Source: Bacteroidota bacterium (GTDB lineage Bacteria > Bacteroidota > Bacteroidia > Chitinophagales > Chitinophagaceae). From it: a stretch of 14,860 nt of DNA. This document shows positions 7,608 to 13,731 of the stretch, piece after piece. Made by a program: the position numbers and the translations under genes. Numbering within the stretch: position 1 is the first letter of the stretch; the number at the start of each line of letters is the position of its first letter. Below the pieces are notes generated by a model. The model was given only the letters and a program-made list of their open reading frames with translations. It ran no database searches and had not been told where the DNA came from. Location: assembly GCA_023392575.1 (NCBI GenBank), contig JAEVYV010000250.1, forward strand, positions 1 through 14,860, given 5' to 3'.

Positions 7608-8326
7608 GTGGAAAACAAAACCAATCATTTCAACAACCCGGCAAACACGCATCGCCGGGAGTTTGTAAAGAAGGGCTTGATGGCAACTCTTTCAGGAGTT
7701 ACGGCAATCGGCCTGCTGGCTGTAAGGGCCAAAAAGAAGAGGAGGGGCGAAAGTATTGCCGCCCGAAGATTTGATGCAAGAGCATGGTTTGCTCAACAGA
7801 ATACTTTTGATTTATGATGCCTGCAAAACCCATCTGGCCACCAAAACATCGTTCCCTAAAGAAGCAGTAGGCAATGCCGCACAGATCATCAGAAGCTTTG
7901 TGAAAGGCTATCATGAAAAGCAGAAGGAAAATTACCTGTTTCCCGCTTTTAAAAGGCCCATCATTTAACCGATTTGGTGGTGTGCTCTTGCAACAACACC
8001 TGGCAGGAAGAAGACTGACCGATCAAATCATGCAACTGGCCAAATCCTAAACCCCAACAGAAACCGAACGCCAAAAGCTTGTGGAGTTGCTTACGGCATT
8101 CAACGCCATGTACCGTCCGCACGAAGCAAGAGAAGACACGGTACTTTTCCCCGCATTCAGAAAAATTGTTTCCCGACACGAGTACGACAGTTTAGGCGAA
8201 GAGTTTAAAAACAATGAGCACAATCTTTTTGGCGAAGATGGTTTTGAAACCATGGTGAACAAAGTTTCAGATATTGAAAAGAGTTTGGGCATTTACGATC
8301 TGGCCCAGTTTACACCCAGAACATAA
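7608..8326 (+). pseudogene. Hemerythrin-domain protein with Tat signal, broken by frameshifts and a stop
   Basis: Three reading frames together encode one hemerythrin-like protein. Frame one, from GTG 7608, gives a twin-arginine export signal (HRREFVKKGLMATLSG) that runs to about 7735. The second fragment (about 7745-7955) carries LPPEDLMQEHGLLNRILLIY and YHEKQKENYLFPAF. The third (about 7975-8326) carries LLQQHLAGRRLTDQIM, then MYRPHEAREDTVLFPAF, and ends with LGIYDLAQFTPRT. The EHG, YHEKQKENYLFP and RPHEAREDTVLFP motifs hold the His and Glu residues expected to bind the di-iron site. Continuity requires about four one-base restorations, all in the same direction, in runs of A or G near 7731-7736, 7742-7747, 7951-7954 and 7976-7980. 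In addition, TAA at 8048 interrupts the third frame. Either the gene is decayed or the sequence has homopolymer errors. An intact product would be an exported non-heme di-iron protein that binds oxygen or responds to redox state. Confidence 0.85.
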
Positions 8327-8358
8327 TCGTTTCTTTGCAAAGGATAATAAAGGATGTT

Positions 8359-8508
8359 ATGAAAAACAAGAACACCCACAACCCACCGGGGCGGGCAGCC
8401 AGGCAGCACCATCCGTTTGCAAAAGCATTGCTTGAAGTGCCCGCAGAAGCGGGAGCCGGTTGGGTGAAAGCGTTTACCGGCTACAAACAAAAGAAGGAAG
8501 CAGCTTGA
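8359..8508 (+). CDS. Possible 49-residue ORF coupled to chrA
   Basis: A short open frame from ATG 8359 to TGA 8508 encodes a basic, unassigned peptide that begins MKNKNTHNPPGRAARQHHPF and ends with YKQKKEAA. It has no signal peptide, membrane segment or motif that I recognise. It fills the space between the hemerythrin pseudogene, 32 bases upstream, and the chromate transporter. Its stop overlaps the proposed TTG start of chrA in TTGA, an arrangement typical of translational coupling. It could be a real small gene, a leader peptide, or chance. Confidence 0.4.
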   Translation: MKNKNTHNPPGRAARQHHPFAKALLEVPAEAGAGWVKAFTGYKQKKEAA

Positions 8509-9650
8509 AAAAAATAAAAAAGCAGGCACCGGATAACCCCTCTCTTTCCACCATTGCAAAGCTGTTTTTAAGGTTGGGCATTGTTGGTTTTGGCGGCCCC
8601 GCCGTTCACATTGCCCTGATGCAGGAGGAGGTGGTTCGGAAAAAAGCCTGGATGAGCGAAGAACATTTCCTGGATTTGGTTGGAGCCACCAACCTGATAC
8701 CCGGCCCCAATTCAACGGAAATGACCATGCACATTGGCCATGAAAAAGCTGGCTGGAAAGGATTGGTTGTGGCTGGCTGCTGTTTTATTTTTCCGGCCGT
8801 GCTTATTACAGCTTTTTTTGCATGGCTGTACCAAAAATATGGACAACTGCCCCAGGTGCAGCCCTTTATTTACGGCATCAAACCCGCCATTATTGCTGTT
8901 GTTGTTTCCCTGATGATCAACTTAGGCAGAAAGGCATTAAAAAGTATGGAGCTCGGCATCATTGGGCTTTTAGCAGCCGCAGCGGTATTAGCAGGGCTCA
9001 ATGAAATCTATGTTCTTTTTGGAGGTGGATTGCTGGGAATCATTCTGTACTGGCTCAAGAATAACAACAAAACGGCCAACAGCGTTTTTCCCTTTGCCTT
9101 ATTGCAAATAACCAATCCCCTTATCAATTTTTCCGACGCCAAACTTTTTCTCACCTTTCTTAAAATCGGCTCTGTTCTGTACGGCAGCGGATACGTACTC
9201 TTTGCTTTTTTGGATGCCGAGCTGGTAAGCAAAGGCCTGCTCAGCAAACAACAATTAGTAGATGCCATTGCTGTAGGACAGTTTACCCCCGGGCCGGTAT
9301 TTTCATCAGCCACATTCATTGGCTGGCAAATTGGAGGAGCAATGGGAGCCGCTGCTGCTACCATAGGAATTTTTCTTCCTTCCTTTCTGTTGGTTGCCCT
9401 GCTCAATCCGCTCATTCCCCGGCTAAGAAAGTCCAAAATCATGGGGGCATTTCTGGATACGGTAAACATGGTTTCGGTTGCCATCATCTTGTCTGTAATT
9501 ATGGAAATAGCTCAGGCCACATTTTTAGACTGGCGGGCAATCCTGATTGCTTTGGTTAGTTTTGTGGTTACTTTCTTTTTTAAAAAGGTAAACACGGCTT
9601 TTGTAATCATTGGGGGGGCTGCTTTGGGGTATGTGTTGTCTTTTGTTTAG
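8505..9650 (+). CDS. chrA: Chromate transporter, two-domain (CHR family)
   Basis: A 381-residue integral membrane protein of the CHR family, in the long form with two homologous halves. The N-terminal half has LGIVGFGGPAVHIALMQEEVV (GFGGP ending at residue 32) and NLIPGPNSTEM (63-73). The C-terminal half has the matching SVLYGSGYVLFAFL and GQFTPGP (258-264). The rest is a series of long hydrophobic helices. Characterised members export chromate from the cytoplasm, but many homologues have unproven substrates, so resistance here is inferred. No good ATG precedes the conserved start. TTG 8505 is chosen because it overlaps the upstream TGA and follows AAGAAGGAAG at suitable distance; TTG 8460 is the alternative. 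The neighbouring pseudogene and 49-codon ORF on the same strand suggest a former operon. Confidence 0.9.
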   Translation: MKKIKKQAPDNPSLSTIAKLFLRLGIVGFGGPAVHIALMQEEVVRKKAWMSEEHFLDLVGATNLIPGPNSTEMTMHIGHEKAGWKGLVVAGCCFIFPAVLITAFFAWLYQKYGQLPQVQPFIYGIKPAIIAVVVSLMINLGRKALKSMELGIIGLLAAAAVLAGLNEIYVLFGGGLLGIILYWLKNNNKTANSVFPFALLQITNPLINFSDAKLFLTFLKIGSVLYGSGYVLFAFLDAELVSKGLLSKQQLVDAIAVGQFTPGPVFSSATFIGWQIGGAMGAAAATIGIFLPSFLLVALLNPLIPRLRKSKIMGAFLDTVNMVSVAIILSVIMEIAQATFLDWRAILIALVSFVVTFFFKKVNTAFVIIGGAALGYVLSFV

Positions 9651-9665
9651 AACTGACCAATGCAT

Positions 9666-9685
9666 CAACAACGCCTCAGTTGTTG
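9666..9685 (+). repeat. Perfect 7-bp inverted repeat just after chrA
   Basis: CAACAAC and GTTGTTG pair around a six-base loop, 15 bases after the chrA stop. There is no following T-tract, so it may stabilise the 3' end of the message rather than terminate transcription. Confidence 0.35.
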
Positions 9686-9799
9686 GGCCTTGCTCTTCAA
9701 GTTCCCGGTTTTTTCTGAATCCAACGTCGTGCAATAAGTTAATGGAAGCCTGGGTGCATTTTGATCCGGAATTTTTAAATTAGGGGTTAAAAGATCCAA

Positions 9800-10204
9800 A
9801 TGAACCAACAAAGCCGCAGATCATTTATTGCCACCTCCGTACTGGCCGGAACCGGCCTGATGGCCAATGCCCTGCCTGCAGAAAATCGAAAGGGCGCCCC
9901 GATCATTCATCATGTTTTCTTTTGGCTAAAAAATCCTTCTTCCCAGGAAGACCTAAGCGCCCTGATTGCCGGTTTAAAAACCCTGAGAAAAATCAAATCT
10001 GTACGGCAAATGCATATTGGTGTGCCTGCAGCAACCGAAAACCGCTCTGTGGTGGATCACAGCTATAGCGCCTCCGAACTGCTCTTTTTTGATGATTTGG
10101 CCGGGCAAAAAGCTTATCAGGACGACCCGATTCACCAAAAGTTTATACAGGACTGCTCCCACCTTTGGGAAAAAGTAATTGTGTACGATACCGCGGGCAT
10201 TTAG
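9800..10204 (+). CDS. Tat-exported Dabb-domain (dimeric alpha/beta barrel) protein
   Basis: A 134-residue protein with a twin-arginine signal (SRRSFIATSVLAG, Arg6-Arg7, hydrophobic stretch to about residue 25) followed by a single stress-responsive A/B-barrel domain (Dabb, PF07876). Domain signatures are IIHHVFFWLKNPSS (residues 35-48), LKTLRKIKSVRQMHIGVPAA, ASELLFFDDLAGQKAYQDDP and HQKFIQDCSHLW. Dabb domains form dimers and occur in diverse proteins; the function of exported bacterial ones is unclear. Tat export implies folding, perhaps with a cofactor, before translocation. The gene stands alone, 149 bases after chrA, with no plus-strand gene for 616 bases downstream. ATG 9800 gives the standard Tat start. 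Confidence 0.85.
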   Translation: MNQQSRRSFIATSVLAGTGLMANALPAENRKGAPIIHHVFFWLKNPSSQEDLSALIAGLKTLRKIKSVRQMHIGVPAATENRSVVDHSYSASELLFFDDLAGQKAYQDDPIHQKFIQDCSHLWEKVIVYDTAGI

Positions 10205-10229
10205 ACCTACATCGATTTTTCTCTGCTGG

Positions 10230-10436
10230 CTAGAGCGGTATGTTGGTGGGATTATCTGTGCGCAATTCCTGGTCTTCGTTCTGGGCATCAAAATATTTCT
10301 GAGCATCCTTGTCTACAGGCACAGTATCCTGCTCCTCCTTTGTATTTTCTTTTTTTGTGTTGGTTTTTATCTGGTCGCCGTTGGGTTCATTTTCTTTATT
10401 GGTTCCCTTGTTTTTAGGGCCTTTGTCACGCATCAT
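10230..10436 (-). CDS. Small Lys/Glu/Asn/Asp-rich hypothetical protein
   Basis: A 68-residue highly hydrophilic ORF on the minus strand, starting MMRDKGPKNKGTNKENEPNG and ending with AQNEDQELRTDNPTNIPL. There is no signal peptide, hydrophobic segment or known motif; its composition suggests a disordered polypeptide. The opposite strand is also open, but its hydrophobic translation is what antisense to Lys/Glu/Asn codons gives, so the minus strand is the better choice. An AT-rich stretch precedes the double ATG (10436 or 10433), as is common in this phylum. It converges with the Dabb gene 25 bases away. It is reported as a probable small gene of unknown function. Confidence 0.5.
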   Translation of the reverse strand: MMRDKGPKNKGTNKENEPNGDQIKTNTKKENTKEEQDTVPVDKDAQKYFDAQNEDQELRTDNPTNIPL

Positions 10437-10504
10437 AAAAAATGGTTTAGCGCTTTAGCCAAAGAAAAAGCTATGCCAGCAATCAGGGAACAAGGGAGAA
10501 CAAA

Positions 10505-10532
10505 AAAACCGGTACTACGGAATACCGGTTTT
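10505..10532. terminator. Bidirectional rho-independent terminator
   Basis: AAAACCGGTA and TACCGGTTTT form a perfect 10-bp stem with an eight-base loop. The A-run on one side and T-run on the other let it act in both directions. It would insulate the small minus-strand gene at 10436 from transcription entering from the right, and end plus-strand read-through. Confidence 0.75.
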
Positions 10533-10728
10533 CCACTAGATAGGGTGGTGTTTTCTGTAGGTGTTTCTGGTCGGATTCACAAACGGGCCTGATACTATAT
10601 GGATCGCATGGCAGGCTGAACAGCTCAAAAAATAAGCCTTCAGCGGAAATGAGACCTCCCCGGAAGCCATTGGTTTAATGAAAAGCAAAATTTTTCTTAT
10701 GGGTGAATTAAATCCCAAAGCAGCCAAC

Positions 10729-10753
10729 CCCGGCGCGGCCGGGAAGATTTTCT
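10729..10753 (+). terminator. GC-rich hairpin with T-rich tail, possible terminator
   Basis: CCCGGC and GCCGGG form a six-pair GC stem around a GCG loop, followed by AAGATTTTCTTTT. The shape fits an intrinsic terminator, but no gene is identified immediately upstream. Confidence 0.4.
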
Positions 10754-10820
10754 TTTACATCGTTAACAGGATGGCCCTGGTACAGGTTTTATAGTTATTT
10801 CTGCAATCAAACCCTCGTGT

Positions 10821-11132
10821 ATGCTTAAAGTTTTTCCCCTTGCGGTACTGACGGCTCTGGCCGCTTGCAACACCGCTCCCAAATCCGCCCATGAAAAAGA
10901 GCCGCAAGGCGGCAAGTCGGTCAAAATGTATTCCTGGGCAGCGGAAGAAGAACGGGAGTTTTTGTCGGGCTGTGTCGACAGCGCCCGGGTAAAACTGGGC
11001 GAAGCAGCCGCTTTTGCCCAATGCAAATGCATTTTGAACCAACTCAAGCAAACCTTTCCCAACATGGACAGTGCCGCACCGGCCCTGATGGATGTAAAAA
11101 AAGTAGCTGCCTTTGTTCAAAAATGCAAGTAA
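10821..11132 (+). CDS. Small lipoprotein with four conserved-looking cysteines
   Basis: A 103-residue predicted lipoprotein. The signal MLKVFPLAVLTALAAC has a good lipobox (LAAC), lipidation site Cys16. A short polar linker leads to a compact domain with Cys51, Cys68, Cys70 and Cys102. The CKC at 68-70 sits in an amphipathic helix-like stretch (FAQCKCILNQLKQTFP). The spacing suggests two disulfides or a metal site; disulfides are more likely outside the cytoplasm. I do not recognise a named family with certainty, although small Bacteroidota lipoproteins with a CxC and a C-terminal Cys are common. It is the first of three consecutive plus-strand lipoprotein genes and lies 138 bases before the next. 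Confidence 0.75.
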   Translation: MLKVFPLAVLTALAACNTAPKSAHEKEPQGGKSVKMYSWAAEEEREFLSGCVDSARVKLGEAAAFAQCKCILNQLKQTFPNMDSAAPALMDVKKVAAFVQKCK

Positions 11133-11270
11133 GCCCTTGCCTTGACTAACCCGGCAGTTGGGCAACAGCAGCTGAGGCAAAGCGTATTCATTGCCGGATT
11201 TTAACAAATCATGGCAAAACCTATGCAGGGCTTTGCGGTCTGTTGGTTTTACCCTTTCAATCAAACATGT

Positions 11271-11963
11271 ATGAAAAAAATAGTTCTACCTCTTTTGTTT
11301 GCCTTTGTGTTGCCGGCCGCTTTTTCCTGCAGCAGCATGCGGTTTGGCAGTTATCGTTTAAACGAAGCCGATGCCGCGGCGGCCATCCGGCAGCTTTTGG
11401 AGATCGGAACAAAAGAAAGTTCGTTTACCGGCGCCTTTAGTAAAGAAACGGTAATGGCTACCCTTTTTCCCGAATCGCTCAGAAAAACCCTCAACACGCT
11501 GAACCAATTAGGCCTGACCAATGAAATTGACCGCTTTACCACTACGCTGGGTACGGCAGCGGAAAAAACCGCCACGGCTTCGGTGCCCATTTTTGTCAGC
11601 GGCATCAACAACATGAAGTTTACCGATGCCATGCGCATCATTAAAAGCGGCGGTACGGCAGCCACCGATTATTTAAGAAGTTCGATTGGCGATACCCTGC
11701 GCCGCTCCATTACCCCGGTCATGCGAAACGCACTGGACGAATACAAGCTAAACGAGCAGTGGGAAAAGATCATCAAACCGGCTCAGGCGCTGGTGGGCAA
11801 CAAGCTGAATTTAGACCTGGCCAACCTGATGTCGGGGCTGGTAAGCGAAAAAATGTTCCAGCAAATAGAAGAAAAAGAAAAGCAGGTTCGTGCCAATGCT
11901 TCGGCCCGTACCACCACGCTGCTTCAAAAAGTATTTTCGAGGGACTGGAACGCACCGGCCTGA
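11271..11963 (+). CDS. DUF4197 domain lipoprotein
   Basis: A 230-residue lipoprotein with signal MKKIVLPLLFAFVLPAAFSC (lipobox ending at Cys20) followed by a DUF4197 domain (PF13852). Recognisable features are AIRQLLEIGTKESSF, the segment LFPESLRKTLNTLNQLGL, then PIFVSGINNMKFTDAMRIIK, GGTAATDYLRSSIGDTLRRS with the hallmark ATDYL, and the C-terminal EKEKQVRANASARTTTLLQKVF. The family is widespread in Bacteroidota and Proteobacteria and its function is unknown; the domain is mostly helical. An upstream in-frame ATG (11211) would place 20 residues before the signal peptide, so ATG 11271 is used. The lipobox position implies anchoring in the inner or outer membrane on the periplasmic side. Confidence 0.9.
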   Translation: MKKIVLPLLFAFVLPAAFSCSSMRFGSYRLNEADAAAAIRQLLEIGTKESSFTGAFSKETVMATLFPESLRKTLNTLNQLGLTNEIDRFTTTLGTAAEKTATASVPIFVSGINNMKFTDAMRIIKSGGTAATDYLRSSIGDTLRRSITPVMRNALDEYKLNEQWEKIIKPAQALVGNKLNLDLANLMSGLVSEKMFQQIEEKEKQVRANASARTTTLLQKVFSRDWNAPA

Positions 11964-12087
11964 TGACGGAGGCAGCGGTTGCCTTCCTGATCAAAACAAG
12001 TCTCACACTAACTGTTATCCTCAAATGTTTGTTAAGGGAACAACGATGAGCTTCGTTTAACATTTACGCCTTAGCGCTGGCATGAAG

Positions 12088-12119
12088 TTGGCAAAACAGA
12101 TAGCAGATGACTACATTTT
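12088..12119 (+). promoter_or_regulatory. Candidate Bacteroidota promoter for the glycine-zipper gene
   Basis: TTG at 12088-12090 and TACATTTT at 12112-12119 are separated by 21 bases, close to the TTG-N17-23-TAnnTTTG pattern of this phylum, with only the last base differing. The ATG is 20 bases further on. Confidence 0.4.
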
Positions 12120-12139
12120 TACCATTTAAAACAAGAACC

Positions 12140-12643
12140 ATGAAAAAACTATTATTTCTTTTACCCCTTATAGCCCTCCTGGTGTTTGCGTGCAACAGCA
12201 AGCCAAAGACCAATGCGGAGGATGTTGCCAGAAAAGTAGCCGATTCGCTGCGCTTTGCTGCCGATACGGCGGGGCTGGCAGAATTTCAGAACTGGAAGGC
12301 ACAAAACGAAATAATCAACCAACCAATGAGCGGGCAAAACGCCCTGGCGGCGGCTCCGGCGGTTGCCCGGACCTCGGCTTCAACCCGCAGCAGTTCGGCT
12401 TCCCGAAGCCGTTCTTCCAGCGGTGGCTCCATGAGCTCCGGTTCTTCTAATACAGCCAAAGCCAAAAAGGGCTGGAGTAAGGCAGCCAAAGGAGCGGTTA
12501 TTGGTGGGGTGGCCGGTGGGGCTGCAGGTGCCGTCATCAACAAACGCAACCGCGTAGTCGGCGGCGTGGTGGGCGGCGTCATTGGCGCCGGTGTGGGGTA
12601 CGGTATTGGCCGCAGCATGGATAAAAAGGACGGACGTTATTAA
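12140..12643 (+). CDS. Glycine-zipper lipoprotein
   Basis: A 167-residue lipoprotein. The signal ends in LVFAC with Cys18. A helical polar region follows (about 23-65: AEDVARKVADSLRFAADTAG), then an Ala- and Ser-rich linker (about 80-108), and a C-terminal glycine zipper (115-158). The zipper has two GxxxG-type hydrophobic segments (AVIGGVAGGAAGAV and VVGGVVGGVIGAGVGYGIG) joined by the basic turn NKRNR. This resembles glycine-zipper domains of outer-membrane lipoproteins such as SlyB and YMGG-like proteins, where the segments insert into or pack against a membrane. The role is inferred to be envelope integrity; no enzyme function is suggested. The in-frame upstream ATG at 12107 would bury the signal, so ATG 12140 is used. 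A strong terminator follows 47 bases after the stop. Confidence 0.85.
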   Translation: MKKLLFLLPLIALLVFACNSKPKTNAEDVARKVADSLRFAADTAGLAEFQNWKAQNEIINQPMSGQNALAAAPAVARTSASTRSSSASRSRSSSGGSMSSGSSNTAKAKKGWSKAAKGAVIGGVAGGAAGAVINKRNRVVGGVVGGVIGAGVGYGIGRSMDKKDGRY

Positions 12644-12690
12644 GCGCTGGCTGAAGTGCCGGATCACCATTTGGAAAGTCAAAATTCAAA

Positions 12691-12735
12691 AGTAAAAAGA
12701 GTCTTATACCATAAGGCTCTTTTTACTTTTTACTT
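12691..12735 (+). terminator. Strong rho-independent terminator after the glycine-zipper gene
   Basis: Bases 12691-12707 pair with 12711-12727 over 17 positions, with one G-T pair and a three-base loop, followed by TTTTTACTT. The AAAAAGAG/CTCTTTTT ends make it usable in both directions. Confidence 0.88.
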
Positions 12736-12903
12736 CTCTCTGAAGAATTTTATTTCACAACCACGGTTACAATCTTCTAAAATCATTATAACTTTAATAG
12801 CGTGTTTTCTACACGTTTTATCTACCCCTCCAAAACGCCCGATTCCTTACTCTTTCTCAACGACAACATTGCAGACATAATTTCTTAACCTTAATACAAT
12901 GTT

Positions 12904-13623
12904 ATGAGAAAGTTCATCATTGGCCTGTTGGTTATGCCCTGTATGGCCATAGCCCAGGAAAAAACCGTTGTTTCCGTTAACCGCGTTTTTCCCAAACAAG
13001 ACAAAGTACAAAGTTTTGAAAAAGCCCTTGCGGCACATGCACAGAAGTATCATAAAGGCGATTTCAGCTGGCGGGTGTACACCATCGAATCGGGGCCGGA
13101 TGCCGGTGGCTACCATATTACAGAAGGACCCATGACCTGGGATGGCCTTGACAAAAGAGGCGATTTAGGCGCTGCGCATACGGCTGATTGGAATACCACC
13201 ATTGCTCCTCTATTGACAGACAGAGGCTCCATAAGTTACTCAACCTACCGCGCCGATCTAAGCTCTGTGAAGATGGCAGATTACAGCGATAAAATTGCGA
13301 TTACTCACGTCTTTCCCAAACCGGGCTATCAGACCGAAATGGAAGATGCTATAAAAAAACTGAAAGCTGTATGGGATACCAGCGGACAAGCTATAGCCGT
13401 ATATGAAAGCAGTTCTTCGGGCGAACCGCAGTGGGCAGTGGTAACCCGTTACAAACAAGGACTAAAGGAAAGGGAAAGAGATTTTCGGCCACCAATGAAA
13501 GAAAGATATGAAAAGGTCAATGGCGATGGGTCCTGGGCTGCCTACCAACAGGCTCTCCGGACCATGGTGGATCATTCCTGGTCGGAATTGCTATTTTATA
13601 AGGCGGAATTGAGTTCGAAGTAA
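12904..13623 (+). CDS. Secreted protein with two ABM-like ferredoxin-fold repeats
   Basis: A 239-residue exported protein of unknown function. The N-terminus MRKFIIGLLVMPCMAIAQ is a signal peptide, cleaved near AIA-Q. The mature part has two similar segments: one opens VVSVNRVFPKQDKVQSFEKA and continues with FSWRVYTIESGPDAGGYHIT; the other opens KIAITHVFPKPGYQTEMEDA and continues with AIAVYESSSSGEPQWAVVT. Each has the strand-helix-strand pattern, with a starting V/I-x-x-x-x-VFPK motif, of the antibiotic-biosynthesis-monooxygenase-like dimeric alpha/beta barrel superfamily. An intramolecular two-repeat barrel is inferred from this pattern. No catalytic residues can be assigned. It is flanked by terminators on both sides, so it is probably monocistronic. 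Confidence 0.8.
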   Translation: MRKFIIGLLVMPCMAIAQEKTVVSVNRVFPKQDKVQSFEKALAAHAQKYHKGDFSWRVYTIESGPDAGGYHITEGPMTWDGLDKRGDLGAAHTADWNTTIAPLLTDRGSISYSTYRADLSSVKMADYSDKIAITHVFPKPGYQTEMEDAIKKLKAVWDTSGQAIAVYESSSSGEPQWAVVTRYKQGLKERERDFRPPMKERYEKVNGDGSWAAYQQALRTMVDHSWSELLFYKAELSSK

Positions 13624-13627
13624 TAAA

Positions 13628-13664
13628 AAGAGAAACGGCCAGATGTTGTCTGACCGTTTCTCTT
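13628..13664. terminator. Terminator-like hairpin between convergent genes
   Basis: AAGAGAAACGG and CCGTTTCTCTT pair, extended by CAGA/TCTG after a single mismatch, around a five-base loop. It begins five bases after the stop of the plus-strand gene and 68 bases from the stop of the minus-strand mlaD-like gene, and probably serves both. Confidence 0.7.
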
Positions 13665-13731
13665 AAACCTTAAATTCATTAGCCATTGATGCGGATTATC
13701 CAACTTCTTCAGGATAGAACGGCTTTTACTT

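Larger units (their letters stand above)
10437..10820. other. Gene-poor region with two terminator-like hairpins
   Basis: I see no credible coding sequence in this stretch. It contains the perfect hairpin at 10505-10532 and a GC-rich hairpin at 10729-10743 followed by a T-rich stretch. The roughly 195 bases between them have no recognised gene; a small untranslated RNA ending at the second hairpin is possible but unsupported. Confidence 0.5.

Noticed and set aside
9666..9685. Canonical terminator for chrA
   Set aside because: The stem is perfect but AT-rich and short, and no T-run follows; it is listed only as an inverted repeat.
10179..10592. Hydrophobic 137-codon plus-strand frame
   Set aside because: It overlaps the end of the Dabb gene, runs through a perfect terminator hairpin, and its hydrophobic stretch is the complement of Lys/Glu/Asn codons on the minus strand.
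10536..10727. 63-codon minus-strand frame
   Set aside because: There is no recognisable motif or plausible leader, and it ends directly at a terminator hairpin with no evident promoter.
11211..11270. Upstream ATG for the DUF4197 gene
   Set aside because: It would place 20 residues before a complete lipoprotein signal; ATG 11271 begins the signal itself.
12656..12880. 74-codon plus-strand frame
   Set aside because: It reads straight through the strong terminator at 12691-12735 and has no protein features.
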